Shown piece by piece: positions 1-9,357 of a DNA stretch of 64,000 nucleotides. A program made the position numbers and the translations under genes. The notes beneath the pieces were generated by a model. That model saw nothing but the letters and a program-made list of their open reading frames with translations, had not been told where the DNA came from and did not search any database. Origin of the DNA: Geobacillus zalihae NBRC 101842 (GTDB taxonomy: Bacteria; Bacillota; Bacilli; Bacillales; Anoxybacillaceae); the NCBI RefSeq assembly GCF_001544135.1, contig NZ_BCPV01000001.1:1-64000 (forward strand). The letters are read 5' to 3'. Position 1 is the first letter of the stretch. Every line of letters begins with the position of its first letter.

Positions 1-163
1 CGTTTTTCTCATAATTAAGAAATTCCTTGTGTTCAAAATAGTATTGTCTGACATTGTACAATCCGACGTTGTACATGTTCTTGGCAATATGGCACAGTTC
101 TCGAAGAGTCAAGTATTCTTCTTTGGTCAAACCATTTAGCTGTTGTTTGATACAAAAATACAT
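1..163 (-). CDS. tnpB: IS200/IS605-family TnpB (OrfB), N-terminal part, cut by window edge
   Basis: The reading frame begins with ATG at 163 after a GGGAGGTG ribosome site and runs off the window start. The visible residues include NGLTKEEYLTLRELCHIAKN and MYNVGLYNVRQYYFEHK, which match the N-terminus of TnpB, the RNA-guided endonuclease of IS605/IS1341 elements. No tnpA transposase lies between it and the host DNA on its upstream side, so it may be a tnpB-only (IS1341-type) element, or tnpA may lie outside the window. The RuvC domain, the right end and any guide RNA are not visible. Family call is firm; activity cannot be judged. Confidence 0.85.
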   Translation of the reverse strand, partial: MYFCIKQQLNGLTKEEYLTLRELCHIAKNMYNVGLYNVRQYYFEHKEFLNYEKN

Positions 164-237
164 TTTTTCACCTCCCATCTAACTATATTATACCATATTT
201 TACTGAATCTATCCTATTTTCAGCAAAATATAGTTAA

Positions 238-294
238 GGCGATTCATCTCCCACTTACTCCGCTTCGCTTCGTTGAAGTGGGAGTCTTCTCGCC
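238..294 (-). repeat. Subterminal hairpin at the upstream end of the TnpB element
   Basis: CTCCCACTT (248-256) and AAGTGGGAG (276-284) form a 9-bp stem, and GGCGA (238-242) with TCGCC (290-294) extends it. IS200/IS605 elements carry imperfect subterminal palindromes rather than terminal inverted repeats, and this one lies between tnpB and host nagP sequence, as expected for the left end. The exact cleavage site cannot be fixed, but host sequence resumes at about 300-306. Confidence 0.7.
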
Positions 295-297
295 TAA

Positions 298-405
298 TTA
301 AGATAAATCAGGCTGACCGAGCCGAAGCAGCAATCCTGCCGCCGGCAAAACGGCAATCGGCAACATTAATGCTTTTCCAAGCCGCTGTAAAAAGCCTAAC
401 ATCAT
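298..405 (-). pseudogene. nagP: PTS EIIC (N-acetylglucosamine type) start, interrupted by the TnpB element
   Basis: ATG at 405 overlaps the nagR stop codon (ATGA). It encodes MMLGFLQRLGKALMLPIAVL, then a run PAAGLLLRLGQPDL, and hits a stop right where the insertion element begins. The sequence is the conserved first membrane segment of glucose/N-acetylglucosamine PTS permeases, which take up and phosphorylate the sugar. Its place after nagA-nagB-nagR points to GlcNAc. Only about 34 codons remain on this side. The rest, if still present, would lie beyond the element, outside the window. Uptake through this gene is probably lost, though another permease could substitute. Confidence 0.75.
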
Positions 406-1133
406 GATCCTCCCCTTTTCATCTCAATCATAAATTTGTACCGGTCGCCGCGGTACACCGATTTGACGACTTCAAGCGGCCGACCGTCGACAAGGTGCGT
501 GCGGCGCTCAAGCAACAGCACCGGAGCCCCTTCTTTCATCTTCAGATGCTCCGCCTCCACCTTGCGGGCGACCGATGCTTCCAATGTTTGAACTGCAGAG
601 CCGATGATCATCCCTTTTTCTTTTTCGATAAATTCATAGACGGAACCGCTTACAACATCACGCGTCAGCCCGGGAACAAGATGGACAGGAATGTACAGCG
701 TCTCCAACGCCATCGGCAAGCCGTCGGCCAACCGAAGGCGGCGGACTTCGTAAAGGTCATCGCCTTCCGTGACGCCAAGTCCTTCAGCGAGCTTCTGAGA
801 AGCCGGAACCATCTCAAAGCTAAGGACGATCGTGCCCGGCTCCAGGCCACGCGCCCGCATATCTTCGGAAAAGCTCGTCAGCCCTTTCAGCGGCTGCTCG
901 ATTTTTTGGGCGGCGACAAACGTCCCCTTCCCGCGCCGGCGGATGAGATAGCCATCGTTCACTAAATTGTTGACCGCCTGCCGAACGGTCATTCGGCTGA
1001 TGTCATACATTTCCGCCAACTCGCGCTCAGACGGGATTATCTCGCCCGGCTGCCATTCTCCTTTTTCAATCTTTTCTTTTATATATTGCTCGAGCTGATA
1101 GTAAATCGGAATCGGCGACTGTTTATCGATCAT
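402..1133 (-). CDS. nagR: GntR-family repressor of GlcNAc catabolism, NagR/YvoA type
   Basis: A 243-residue GntR/HutC-type regulator. The winged helix-turn-helix is at about residues 8-72 (PSERELAEMYDISRMTVRQA) and a UTRA effector domain follows from about 90. In B. subtilis the homologue YvoA/NagR represses nagAB and the GlcNAc permease and releases DNA on binding GlcN-6-P or GlcNAc-6-P. The start codon overlaps the nagB stop (ATGA), and its own stop overlaps the nagP start, so nagA-nagB-nagR-nagP is a coupled operon. A matching operator lies upstream of nagA. Function is inferred from family and context; confidence is high. Confidence 0.9.
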   Translation of the reverse strand: MIDKQSPIPIYYQLEQYIKEKIEKGEWQPGEIIPSERELAEMYDISRMTVRQAVNNLVNDGYLIRRRGKGTFVAAQKIEQPLKGLTSFSEDMRARGLEPGTIVLSFEMVPASQKLAEGLGVTEGDDLYEVRRLRLADGLPMALETLYIPVHLVPGLTRDVVSGSVYEFIEKEKGMIIGSAVQTLEASVARKVEAEHLKMKEGAPVLLLERRTHLVDGRPLEVVKSVYRGDRYKFMIEMKRGGS

Positions 1134-1891
1134 GGCGCATCCACCCGCCGCTTTTCCTTTGGGATGAGCGAGAGCGCCTCGCAGTCGGCGATGATCGTCA
1201 CGTCCGGATGAAGGTGAAGCGCTGAAGCCGGCAAGTCCGGTGTGACAACGCCTTCGAGAAGCCGGGCCATGGCCTCCGCTTTTTCCTCCCCTGACGCCAA
1301 CAGCACGAGGCGGCGGCTGCGCAAAATGGTCGCAATCCCCATCGTAATGGCATAGCGCGGCACGTCATCAAGCGATGGGAAAAAGCGGGCGTTCGCTTCC
1401 CGTGTCAGCTCGGTCAGCTCGACGACGTGGGTGGCTGTCGAAAACGGCGTCCCAGGCTCGTTGAACCCGATATGGCCGTTGCGGCCGATGCCCAAGAGCT
1501 GCAAATCGATGCCGCCCAATTCATCGATGAGCCGCTCGTAACGGCGGCATTCTTCGTCAAGATCAGCAGCCAAGCCGTTCGGCACATGCGTCTCGTGAAG
1601 CGGGATGTCAAGCTTTGAAAACAAATGCTCATTCATATAATGGCGATAGCTGTTCGGATGATCCGGACCAAGGCCGACGTATTCATCCAAATTGACCGTG
1701 CGCACAAGCCGATACGATGTCCCATGCTGCCGATGATCGGCGGCCAATTCGCGGTACACACCGAGCACGGTCGAGCCGGTCGCCAAGCCGAGAACAGCGT
1801 TCGGCTTTTCCTTGACTTGTTTGATGATGATGTCCGCCGCCTGACGGCTCATCTCTGCGTAGTCAGCAGCTTTCAAAAGCTTCATGGCCAT
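1130..1891 (-). CDS. nagB: Glucosamine-6-phosphate deaminase
   Basis: Cytosolic enzyme turning glucosamine-6-P into fructose-6-P and ammonia, the step that passes amino sugars to glycolysis. Family motifs are visible: LGLATGSTVLGVYREL near residue 30, VNLDEYVGL near 70 and GIGRNGHIGFNEPG near 135. I start it at MAMKLLKAAD because AAAGGAGG lies 7 bases upstream. This gives 253 residues, slightly longer than B. subtilis NagB. The start lies inside the last codons of nagA, so translation is coupled; the stop overlaps nagR. Confidence 0.95.
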   Translation of the reverse strand: MAMKLLKAADYAEMSRQAADIIIKQVKEKPNAVLGLATGSTVLGVYRELAADHRQHGTSYRLVRTVNLDEYVGLGPDHPNSYRHYMNEHLFSKLDIPLHETHVPNGLAADLDEECRRYERLIDELGGIDLQLLGIGRNGHIGFNEPGTPFSTATHVVELTELTREANARFFPSLDDVPRYAITMGIATILRSRRLVLLASGEEKAEAMARLLEGVVTPDLPASALHLHPDVTIIADCEALSLIPKEKRRVDAP

Positions 1892-3083
1892 CGCTCTTCC
1901 TCCTTTCATCCGGTTTGCGATAAGCAAGAACGCCGCGGCAAAACGTCATCATGACTTCATATCGTTCATTCAAAACGACGACATCGGCGTCTTTGCCGGG
2001 CCGCAAGCTGCCTTTCCGATCAAGCAAGCCAAGCTGTTTCGCCGGATTCCAGCTCGCCATGCGGATCACCTCTTCAAGCGTGCAGCCAGTATAATCGAGC
2101 ACACGGCGGATGGCCTCGCCAAGCTTGAGCACGCTTCCCGCCAGCGTGCCGTCGGCAAGCCGCGCCTCTTGGCCCCGAACAGTCACCTCTTGGCCGCCAA
2201 GTTCATATCGCCCATCACCTAGACATTTCGCCCGCATGGCATCGGTGATTAATATGAGCCCATCGCTTCCTTTATTCCGGTAAGCGAAGCGGACCATCGG
2301 CGGCGCAACGTGCAACCCGTCGGCGATCAGCTCGCACATCACTTCTTCAAACATAAGCACCGCACCGGCGACACCCGGTTCACGGTGATGGATGCCGCGC
2401 ATCCCATTGAACAGGTGGGTCGCATGCGCCACCCCTGCATGGACCGCCGCTTTTACTTCGTCGTAAACGGCATCGGAATGGCCGATCGAAGCGATCACAC
2501 CGGTCTGTTTCAAGTAGGAGGCAAGTTCCAGCCCCCCGTTCCGCTCTGGGGCAAGCGTGACAAGGCGGATATGGCCGCCCGCCGCCTTTTGCCAGTGCTG
2601 GAACAGTGAGATGTCCGGATCGGCGAGATGGCGCGGGTGCTGCGCTCCGGCGCGCTTCAGCGACAAAAACGGTCCTTCCAGATGAACACCGAGCACTTCG
2701 GCGGCTCCCGGCCTGTTCGCCTCCGCCATATAGCGAGCGACGTTGCGAAGCGCGGCTTCGATTTGTTCGCTTGGCGCTGTCATCGTCGTCGCCAGGAAAC
2801 TTGTCGTCCCTTCCGCCGGCAAGGCGTTGGCCATCTTGTAAAGCGCCTCCGGGGTCGCATCCATGACATCCGCCCCAGCCGCCCCATGAATATGGACATC
2901 GATGAATCCCGGCACGATGGAAAACCGTGAGGAAAGCTCGATCACTTCCGCCCCTGCATCAGTTGGGCACGACGACATCGGCCCGATCGCGGCCACTTTT
3001 TCCCCTTCGATCAGCACATACCCTTGTTCAATGTTTCCTGTTTCTGCATACACCGCGGCATTTTTCAATATCCACCGCTTCAT
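1863..3083 (-). CDS. nagA: N-acetylglucosamine-6-phosphate deacetylase
   Basis: Amidohydrolase-superfamily enzyme that removes acetate from GlcNAc-6-P to give GlcN-6-P for NagB. The metal-binding HxH is in DVHIHGAAG (about residue 60); GVHLEGPFL, HATHLFNGM and ITDAM follow in the usual order. I chose MKRWILKNAAVYAE as the start (406 residues); an in-frame ATG nine codons earlier lacks a better ribosome site. First gene of the nag operon, with a recognisable sigma-A promoter and NagR-type operator just upstream. Confidence 0.93.
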   Translation of the reverse strand: MKRWILKNAAVYAETGNIEQGYVLIEGEKVAAIGPMSSCPTDAGAEVIELSSRFSIVPGFIDVHIHGAAGADVMDATPEALYKMANALPAEGTTSFLATTMTAPSEQIEAALRNVARYMAEANRPGAAEVLGVHLEGPFLSLKRAGAQHPRHLADPDISLFQHWQKAAGGHIRLVTLAPERNGGLELASYLKQTGVIASIGHSDAVYDEVKAAVHAGVAHATHLFNGMRGIHHREPGVAGAVLMFEEVMCELIADGLHVAPPMVRFAYRNKGSDGLILITDAMRAKCLGDGRYELGGQEVTVRGQEARLADGTLAGSVLKLGEAIRRVLDYTGCTLEEVIRMASWNPAKQLGLLDRKGSLRPGKDADVVVLNERYEVMMTFCRGVLAYRKPDERRKSDGHEAFESC

Positions 3084-3108
3084 CGCGATTCCCCACTTTC
3101 TGTCTCTC

Positions 3109-3144
3109 ATTATAACATTATATATTCTAGTTGTCTATACCACT
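3109..3144 (-). promoter_or_regulatory. nagA promoter with NagR (dre-type) operator
   Basis: On the minus strand TAGACA (3132-3137) and TATAAT (3109-3114) are separated by 17 bases. The near-palindrome AGTGGTATAGACAACT (3129-3144) overlaps the -35 box and resembles the dre operators bound by YvoA/NagR and DasR. A repressor bound there would block RNA polymerase. Confidence 0.75.
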
Positions 3145-3187
3145 AAAACAAATCCGTCAACCAGTTCGCTTCAGCATGAAAGAAGCA

Positions 3188-3205
3188 GGGAAGCCGTGGC
3201 TTCCC
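3188..3205 (-). terminator. Hairpin after resE
   Basis: GGGAAGCC and GGCTTCCC form an 8-bp stem with a 2-base gap. On the minus strand it is followed by a moderately T-rich stretch (TGCTTCTTTC), so it probably ends resDE transcription, 18 bases after the resE stop. Confidence 0.55.
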
Positions 3206-3222
3206 CGTTCTTCCAAACGGCG

Positions 3223-5016
3223 CTACGCTCCTTTCGGTCCGCGGGCCGGCAAATAAAACGAAAACGTCGTTCCTTCGTTCAGTTTGCTGTGAACGGTAAT
3301 GAGCCCTTTATGCGCTTCGACGATGTTTTTGGCGATGGCAAGGCCTAACCCGGTGCCGGAACGGCCGCGCGTGCGCGCTTTATCGGCTTTGTAAAACCGT
3401 TCAAACACAAACGGCAAATCCTCTTCAGGAATGCCGGAACCAGAGTCTTGGACATGGATCGTCACGCCGTCGCCGCTTGGTTCGATGATGAGGCGAACTG
3501 TGCCGCCCGATTCCGTATGGCGGATGGCGTTGTCAATTAAGTTCGTCAGCACCTGTTCGATCCGATCCGGATCGAGAGCGATTTCGATGTCCCGATCGCG
3601 AAACTCGGCTGTCAGCTCAATCTGCTTTTCTTTCGCCAGCCCGTAAAACTTGCGGATCACCCGCTCGATGTAAGGAACAAGCTTGACTTGTTCGTACTCT
3701 AGCTCGATATGGCCAGCTTCCATGCGCGCCAAGTCAAGCAAATCGTTAACAAGGCGGCCCATGCGCAGCGACTCGTCGTAAATGACTTTCGCCATCTCTT
3801 TCTTCTCTTCTTCGCTCGCCGCGATATCGTCGATGATGGCCTCGCTGTAGCCTTGGAGCATGGCAATCGGCGTGCGCAATTCGTGCGAAACGTTGGCGAT
3901 AAAGTCTTTGCGCAGCTTGTCAAGCCGCCGCTCTTCGGTCATGTCGCGCAAAACAGCCACCGCGCCGCGCACCATCGTTTTGCCGTACAGCGGCGTCATT
4001 AAAATGACCCACGTCCGCCCCTGCAGCGTCACTTCGGTCGATTGCTCCTTCTCCTCGCGAACGACGCGGGCGAACAGCTCTTTCACTTGCGGCAGCAGCG
4101 GGGCCATGGCCTCGACGTCGTTCCCTTGCTCAAAATACCACGCCTGCAAAAACCGCTCAGCCGGCGGGTTCGTAATCAAGATTTCCCCGTCGCGGTTAAA
4201 CGTGATGACGCCATCGGCCATGCTGCTTAAAATGCTGGCGAGCTGTTCTTTTTCCTGGTTTAAGGCGTTGATGTTAAACTGCAGACGCCGTCCCATTTGG
4301 TTGAACGCCATCGCCAGCCCACCGATCTCATCGTTCGTTAAAATCGGCACTTTCATATCGAAATGGCCCCGCGCCATTTCGAACGCGGCTTGCCGCATTT
4401 TCCGGAGCGGAGCGGTGATGCGCGTCGACAAGAAAAAGGCAAAAAACGTCGTCATAATAATGGCGATAAAGGCGGCAAGAAAAATGAGCTCTTTCGTATG
4501 CTCCGTTGCATCGGCGATCGCCTCGAGCGACTGATAGATAAACACAGCTCCTCGGCTGCCATCCGGCATCGACATCGGCACGCCGACAATGATCATATCA
4601 CGGGGCAGCTTTTCTTTTGGATGCCGCTGTGGCATATACAAACGCTTTTTCACCGTTTTCCCATCTGTCAGCACACGCCGCAAGTCCCGATCTTGGCGGA
4701 TCGACGACAGCGGCATATTGTCCAAACCAGCATCGCCAGGCGAATACCAATAGTGCGACTCATCGGCGACGATGACGGCTTTCGTTCGATTGTCCACAAG
4801 CGTCCAAGCGATCGAGCGGGCAAGCTGCTCATCGCGGTAATCGTGCATCACCTCGGCCACTTTTGTCGCCAGGCGGGTCAAGTCGTTTTCCGCTTCCTGC
4901 ACATAATAATCTTCCAAAAATTTAATAAGCAAAATGCTTAAAATAAACAGCACGCACGAAACGAGCAACAAAATCGTAAACCATAGCTTGCCGACGACGC
5001 TGCGAAACAGCCACAT
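3223..5016 (-). CDS. resE: Sensor histidine kinase ResE
   Basis: A 597-residue membrane kinase, partner of ResD in controlling anaerobic respiration and cytochrome biogenesis in bacilli. Order: membrane segment at about 10-32, extracytoplasmic region, second segment about 180-200, HAMP, PAS-like domain, then phospho-acceptor His in [16 protein letters not shown] (about 375), N box [12 protein letters not shown] and G boxes [10 protein letters not shown] and GTGLGLAIA. Its ATG shares one base with the resD stop (TGATG), so the pair is translationally coupled. Length matches B. subtilis ResE. The name rests on this pairing and on the adjacent resABC. Confidence 0.93.
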   Translation of the reverse strand: MWLFRSVVGKLWFTILLLVSCVLFILSILLIKFLEDYYVQEAENDLTRLATKVAEVMHDYRDEQLARSIAWTLVDNRTKAVIVADESHYWYSPGDAGLDNMPLSSIRQDRDLRRVLTDGKTVKKRLYMPQRHPKEKLPRDMIIVGVPMSMPDGSRGAVFIYQSLEAIADATEHTKELIFLAAFIAIIMTTFFAFFLSTRITAPLRKMRQAAFEMARGHFDMKVPILTNDEIGGLAMAFNQMGRRLQFNINALNQEKEQLASILSSMADGVITFNRDGEILITNPPAERFLQAWYFEQGNDVEAMAPLLPQVKELFARVVREEKEQSTEVTLQGRTWVILMTPLYGKTMVRGAVAVLRDMTEERRLDKLRKDFIANVSHELRTPIAMLQGYSEAIIDDIAASEEEKKEMAKVIYDESLRMGRLVNDLLDLARMEAGHIELEYEQVKLVPYIERVIRKFYGLAKEKQIELTAEFRDRDIEIALDPDRIEQVLTNLIDNAIRHTESGGTVRLIIEPSGDGVTIHVQDSGSGIPEEDLPFVFERFYKADKARTRGRSGTGLGLAIAKNIVEAHKGLITVHSKLNEGTTFSFYLPARGPKGA

Positions 5017-5741
5017 CAGTCGTTCACTGCCTCAAACTTGTAGCCGACGCCCCAGACGGTGACGATCATTTTTCCCGCCTGCGGCGACGCTTTATTCAAC
5101 TTTTCGCGCAACCGTTTAATGTGGGTGTCGACCGTGCGCAAGTCGCCGAAAAACTCGTAATGCCATACTTCCTTCAACAGCTGTTCGCGGTCGAACACTT
5201 TGTCGGGCGAGCGGGCCAAAAAGAGAAGCAGCTCATATTCTTTCGGCGTTAAGCTGACTTCCTTGCCGTCGACCGTCACCCGGTGGGCATCGTTGTCAAT
5301 CGTCAAATGCGGAAACACAAGCACGTCTTTCGCCGTCGTCTCCACCGGCGCGTAGGCGGCGTTCGCCGCGCGGCGCAACAGCGCTTTTACGCGCAGCACG
5401 ACTTCGCGCGGACTGAACGGCTTGACGATGTAATCATCCGTGCCGACTTCAAACCCTTGCACGCGGTTGGATTCTTCGCCTTTTGCCGTCAACATGATGA
5501 TCGGCGTCGTTTTTTGCTCGCGGATTTCTTTGCACACCTCAATTCCATCTTTGCCCGGCAGCATCAGATCGAGCAAAATGACGTCATAATCATTCGTCAA
5601 CGCCTTCTCCAACGCTTCATTGCCGTCGCCGGCCTCATCGATCACATAGTTTTCCCGCTCCAAATACATTTTCAAGAGCCGCCGGATGCGCTCTTCATCG
5701 TCAACCACTAAAATACGGATGGTTTTTTCTTGTTTTTCCAA
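5016..5741 (-). CDS. resD: Response regulator ResD
   Basis: OmpR-type regulator: receiver domain with [14 protein letters not shown] at the N-terminus and the phosphorylated Asp in [15 protein letters not shown], then a winged-helix DNA-binding domain ending in [11 protein letters not shown]. ResD activates respiratory and cytochrome-maturation genes under oxygen limitation or NO stress. I favour a TTG start at 5741, 9 bases after GGAGGG. It yields 241 residues, like the 240-residue B. subtilis protein; the in-frame ATGs farther upstream have poorer spacing. A terminator separates it from resC, so resDE has its own promoter. Confidence 0.93.
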   Translation of the reverse strand: MEKQEKTIRILVVDDEERIRRLLKMYLERENYVIDEAGDGNEALEKALTNDYDVILLDLMLPGKDGIEVCKEIREQKTTPIIMLTAKGEESNRVQGFEVGTDDYIVKPFSPREVVLRVKALLRRAANAAYAPVETTAKDVLVFPHLTIDNDAHRVTVDGKEVSLTPKEYELLLFLARSPDKVFDREQLLKEVWHYEFFGDLRTVDTHIKRLREKLNKASPQAGKMIVTVWGVGYKFEAVND

Positions 5742-5795
5742 TGCTTTGCACCCTCCCATCATCAATGGAAACACTCCCTATTTTCTAGTTTACCG

Positions 5796-5830
5796 AAAAA
5801 CCGGATGCTCGCCAACAGAGCATCCGGTTG
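5796..5830 (-). terminator. Terminator of resABC
   Basis: AACCGGATGCTC and GAGCATCCGGTT make a perfect 12-bp stem with a 7-base loop. It is followed by TTTTTC on the minus strand and GTTTTCC on the plus strand. It lies between resC and resD, separating the two res transcription units. Confidence 0.85.
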
Positions 5831-5837
5831 TTTTCCA

Positions 5838-7031
5838 TTATGTTCCGGCGTACGAGTGCAATCCCGCAATGACGAGGTTGACCGCCACTAAGTTAAACAT
5901 AATAATGGCAAAGCCGATGACGGCGAGCCATGCCGACTTTTCACCATGCCAGCCTTTTGACAAACGAAGGTGCAAAAAGGCAGCGTAAAACAGCCAAGTG
6001 ATAAGCGCCCACACTTCCTTCGGGTCCCAGCCCCAAAAGCGCGTCCAGGCAATTTGCGCCCAAATCATCGCGAAAATGAGCGCCCCGAGCGTAAACACCG
6101 GAAAGCCGATCGCCACCGCCCGATAGCTGATCTCATCGGTCAGATCCAAGTTAACGTTCTTCACGAGCGGCTTGAGTGCGGCGGCAACGCGCTTGCGCAA
6201 GAGAAGCCGAAGCATGATGTACAGCGCCGTTCCGGCTATGAGCGACCAGATGACCGTATTGAGCTTTCTTGCATTGATGATCGCCGGCATCTCAACAAGC
6301 GGCTCCATGCGGCCGGCGCTTTCTTTCATAAGCTCCCCTTTGTGCGGCCCAACGAGCGCCGGCATATCGTAGATGACCTCAACCGTCTGCTTGTTTTTGT
6401 CGACCCACGTGAACTTCGCTTCATACCCAGAAAGACCGAACGCTGTCGAAACGATGACAAAGCCGAGCGTCGTAATTAAGCAAAACATGACCACTTCGAG
6501 CCAAAACGTCCGTTTCGACGGCTTCGATTGATCGACGACGCGAATCAAATAGATGAGCCCAGCGACAAAGCTGATGGCCAAAATCGCTTCACCAGCCGCC
6601 GCCGTCGTCACATGGATGTGCAGCCAATCGCTTTGCAAGGCGGGAATGAGCGGCGAAATTTCCCGCGGAAACATGCTTGCGTAAGCAATCACAAGCAACG
6701 CGACCGGCAGCGCAAACAAGCCGAGCACACTCAGCCGGTAAATGAAATAAATAATAATGAAAGCAGCAACCAGCATCATGCCGAAAAAGGTCGTAAACTC
6801 GAACAAGTTGCTCACGGGCGCGTGCCCGGCGGCGATCCAGCGCGTCACAAAATAGCCGACTTGGGCGAGAAAGCCGATGATCGTCACGGAGATGCCGAGC
6901 TGCGACCAACGGTCCTTCTCTTGCCGTTCTTTTCGCTTGTCGCGAATGGCGCCGCCAAAAAAGAACGTGCCGATTAAATATAGAACGAACGCGATATAGA
7001 GCAACGTGCTGCTAAGCTGTGCCATGTCCAT
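5838..7031 (-). CDS. resC: Cytochrome c biogenesis protein ResC (CcsA family)
   Basis: Polytopic membrane protein of the System II cytochrome c maturation machinery. With ResB it is thought to move haem across the membrane and attach it to apocytochromes. The tryptophan-rich motif [17 protein letters not shown] near residue 325 is the haem-handling signature of the CcsA/CcmC group, and several hydrophobic segments flank it. 397 residues, like B. subtilis ResC. A ribosome site AGGGGGA stands 7 bases before MDMAQ. The start lies inside the end of resB (20-base overlap). Confidence 0.93.
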   Translation of the reverse strand: MDMAQLSSTLLYIAFVLYLIGTFFFGGAIRDKRKERQEKDRWSQLGISVTIIGFLAQVGYFVTRWIAAGHAPVSNLFEFTTFFGMMLVAAFIIIYFIYRLSVLGLFALPVALLVIAYASMFPREISPLIPALQSDWLHIHVTTAAAGEAILAISFVAGLIYLIRVVDQSKPSKRTFWLEVVMFCLITTLGFVIVSTAFGLSGYEAKFTWVDKNKQTVEVIYDMPALVGPHKGELMKESAGRMEPLVEMPAIINARKLNTVIWSLIAGTALYIMLRLLLRKRVAAALKPLVKNVNLDLTDEISYRAVAIGFPVFTLGALIFAMIWAQIAWTRFWGWDPKEVWALITWLFYAAFLHLRLSKGWHGEKSAWLAVIGFAIIMFNLVAVNLVIAGLHSYAGT

Positions 7032-8676
7032 GGACTTGTCCCCCTTGTCCGGCTTTTTTGTCGTTTTCGAGCTGATCAGCCGGCATCATGACGCCGGTGC
7101 CGTCAAGCAAACGGCGCAGCTCGTTTTTCAAGCCGAACCAGTTTTTATTCGTGTGCGCGGCGATCCATAGCTCGCCGTTTACCCGCTGCACCCAAATGCG
7201 GCGGTGGTTCCAATACATCCCTTGGATGAGCCCAATCATGAAAATCGCGCCGCCTACCCCTAAAATCCAAAGCGTAAAGTCGCGGCGGACGGTCAAACCG
7301 GAGACATTGCGGGTTTGAAGCCCTGCGAACGCCATTTTGTATTTGTTGTTGCCAAACGGTTCGATCGTTTGCCGGATGGCGACGAAACTCACTTCCCCTT
7401 TCGGCCGGTCCGGCGCGTACATTTTGAACACGAACGCCGGATTGTTCGGCACGCGCGACTTCGTTGACGGATTGCCGTCTTCATCAAACTCAAAATCAGG
7501 AAAATAGCTTAATAGCTCAACGCGATACCCATGTCCGAGATTGTACGACTCTTTCGGATCATACAAGTCGACCGTCACCGTGCCGAACGTTTCCCCCGAC
7601 TGCTTGTCCGCCAACTGAAATGACATCGCTTTCGGCTCATTCAAGCGGAAATCGACTTGGTAGAGCGCATAATGGTCGAACTCCAGCGGCTCGTTGACGC
7701 GAATCGGATACTCCTTCACTTTTTCAAGCTTCGGCTTGGCGCCGGGGATCACAGGACCGACACGCTTATACAACACGACGTTTGTTTGATAGTTTTTGGC
7801 GATCATCCCGTTGCCGACGCGGTCGATGGCAGCGTTGAACACTTCGTTGTCTTTGCCTTTCTCATATGTTTCAAAAATAAATTTTTCACTCTTTAAAAAG
7901 TAGCGGCCGTTCGTCCCAGGAATTTCTTTCGTCTCCCCTTCCGGAATCCACATCACCCGATCGATGTACATGCCGGGAACGGAACGAAGCATCGCCCCGA
8001 TCAAGAAAATGATGAGGCCGATATGATTGACGTACGGCCCCCAGCGGGAAAACCGCCCTTTTTCAGCGAGCAAATGCCCGTCTTCCTCGCGGACATGGTA
8101 GCGCCGCGCAGCCAGCCGTTCTTTCAACACAGCCATCGTCTTGTCGAGATCGCTCACATGCGAGACGCCAAACAACCGCTGCCGCTCTAAAAAGCGCGGA
8201 TGGCGCTTCACCCCTTGCCGCTTCAAGGCGCGATAAAGCGGAACGACCCGGTCCAAGCTGCAAATGACAAGCGAAACGCCGATTAAGGCGATGAGCAAAA
8301 TGTACCACCATGAGCCGTACAAGTTGTTAAAGCCGAGCTCATAATACAGCTTCCCTGCCCAACCGTACTGCTGCTTATAATACTCCGCCGGATCGACGTT
8401 CGGCGGAATATACATTTGCTGAGGGAAAATCGTGCCGATCGCCGAAGCAATGAGCGTAATGACGATGAGCGCCACTCCGACTTTGACCGACGAGAAAAAC
8501 GCCCAAATTTGGTCGATCATCGTTTTTTTGTACGTTTGCGACCGGCGGGCGCTTCCTTCGTAGCGCATGTCCAAAATCAGTTTTTCTCCCAAATCGGCAA
8601 GCGGCTTGCCGCACGACTCACAAAACGCCGTGCCGTGCGGATTGACATGGCCGCATTCGCATTTGACGTGTTCCAT
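7012..8676 (-). CDS. resB: Cytochrome c biogenesis protein ResB (CcsB family)
   Basis: Second System II haem-attachment subunit, 554 residues. The N-terminus carries a four-cysteine zinc-ribbon-like segment ([19 protein letters not shown]), then the motif [24 protein letters not shown], three N-terminal membrane segments, a large extracytoplasmic domain and a last segment near residue 470. The cysteine ribbon is also present, as I recall, in B. subtilis ResB. It sits between resA and resC with short gaps, so resABC is one operon. Confidence 0.93.
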   Translation of the reverse strand: MEHVKCECGHVNPHGTAFCESCGKPLADLGEKLILDMRYEGSARRSQTYKKTMIDQIWAFFSSVKVGVALIVITLIASAIGTIFPQQMYIPPNVDPAEYYKQQYGWAGKLYYELGFNNLYGSWWYILLIALIGVSLVICSLDRVVPLYRALKRQGVKRHPRFLERQRLFGVSHVSDLDKTMAVLKERLAARRYHVREEDGHLLAEKGRFSRWGPYVNHIGLIIFLIGAMLRSVPGMYIDRVMWIPEGETKEIPGTNGRYFLKSEKFIFETYEKGKDNEVFNAAIDRVGNGMIAKNYQTNVVLYKRVGPVIPGAKPKLEKVKEYPIRVNEPLEFDHYALYQVDFRLNEPKAMSFQLADKQSGETFGTVTVDLYDPKESYNLGHGYRVELLSYFPDFEFDEDGNPSTKSRVPNNPAFVFKMYAPDRPKGEVSFVAIRQTIEPFGNNKYKMAFAGLQTRNVSGLTVRRDFTLWILGVGGAIFMIGLIQGMYWNHRRIWVQRVNGELWIAAHTNKNWFGLKNELRRLLDGTGVMMPADQLENDKKAGQGGQVHGHGTA

Positions 8677-8689
8677 GGCGCAAAACTCC

Positions 8690-9214
8690 TTACGGTTTGA
8701 TGCTTTCTAGATGCCGTTCGATGTCTTCTTTCGTCATCGTTCCGGTAATGATTTGTTTTACTTCGCCGTTTTTGTCAATCAAAAACGTTGTCGGCAGCGG
8801 CCCGACGTTATAGGCGTTCAATACTTGATCTTGACGGTCGATCACAATCGGAAATGTCAGGCCGAACCGTTCCGCGAATTTTTCAACGCTCAACTTCGGT
8901 TCACCGACATTGACAGCCAAAATTTCAACCCCTTGTTTTTTGTAAATCGGGTACAGCTCGTTCATATACGGCATCTCCCGCTCGCACGGCTTGCACCACG
9001 TTCCCCAAAAGTTCAAAAAAACGCCTTTGCCGCGATAGTCTGAAAGACGATGTTCATGCCCTTTCAAATCGGTCAGCACAAAATCAGGCGCCGTCGAACC
9101 AACAGCGACAGCCGTTTTCTCCGTGAAAAAATTCGTGTAAATCGTATAGCCGATCGCCGCGAGCAACACGAGCAAAATCGCTGTCCTCATCACTAAGCGC
9201 TGTTGTTTTTTCAT
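8690..9214 (-). CDS. resA: Thiol-disulphide oxidoreductase ResA
   Basis: Membrane-anchored thioredoxin-fold protein, 174 residues: N-terminal anchor (about residues 9-28), then an AhpC/TSA-type domain with active site WCKPCEREMP. ResA reduces the CXXCH disulphide of apocytochrome c so that ResBC can attach haem. The active-site pair is Cys-Lys-Pro-Cys, where I recall Cys-Glu-Pro-Cys in B. subtilis. AAAGGGG precedes the ATG by 8 bases. First gene of resABC. Confidence 0.93.
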   Translation of the reverse strand: MKKQQRLVMRTAILLVLLAAIGYTIYTNFFTEKTAVAVGSTAPDFVLTDLKGHEHRLSDYRGKGVFLNFWGTWCKPCEREMPYMNELYPIYKKQGVEILAVNVGEPKLSVEKFAERFGLTFPIVIDRQDQVLNAYNVGPLPTTFLIDKNGEVKQIITGTMTKEDIERHLESIKP

Positions 9215-9237
9215 CGTTCAAACCCCTTTACGTTTCT

Positions 9238-9268
9238 CCTCCCCCACAGCCAACGCTAGAGGGGGAGG
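9238..9268 (-). repeat. Inverted repeat just upstream of resA
   Basis: CCTCCCCC (9238-9245) and GGGGGAGG (9261-9268) form a perfect 8-bp stem with a 15-base loop, between rluB and resA. On the minus strand no T-run follows, so it is not a standard terminator. The distal arm reads GGGGGAGG, ribosome-site-like, about 24 bases before the resA start. Confidence 0.6.
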
Positions 9269-9357
9269 CAAGCGGTTCACAATCTCCCATTTTCCATTAT
9301 AGCAAAGTCCCTCGCTCGTTTATGCGCAAGGATATGAACGTTATGTGACAATCTTCG

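Noticed and set aside
238-294. Hairpin near the left edge as a transcription terminator
   Set aside because: There is no T-run, and its position between tnpB and interrupted host sequence fits an IS200/IS605 subterminal palindrome better.
7012-8676. Four-cysteine ribbon at the ResB N-terminus as a novelty
   Set aside because: As I recall, the same segment is present in B. subtilis ResB, so it is a family feature.
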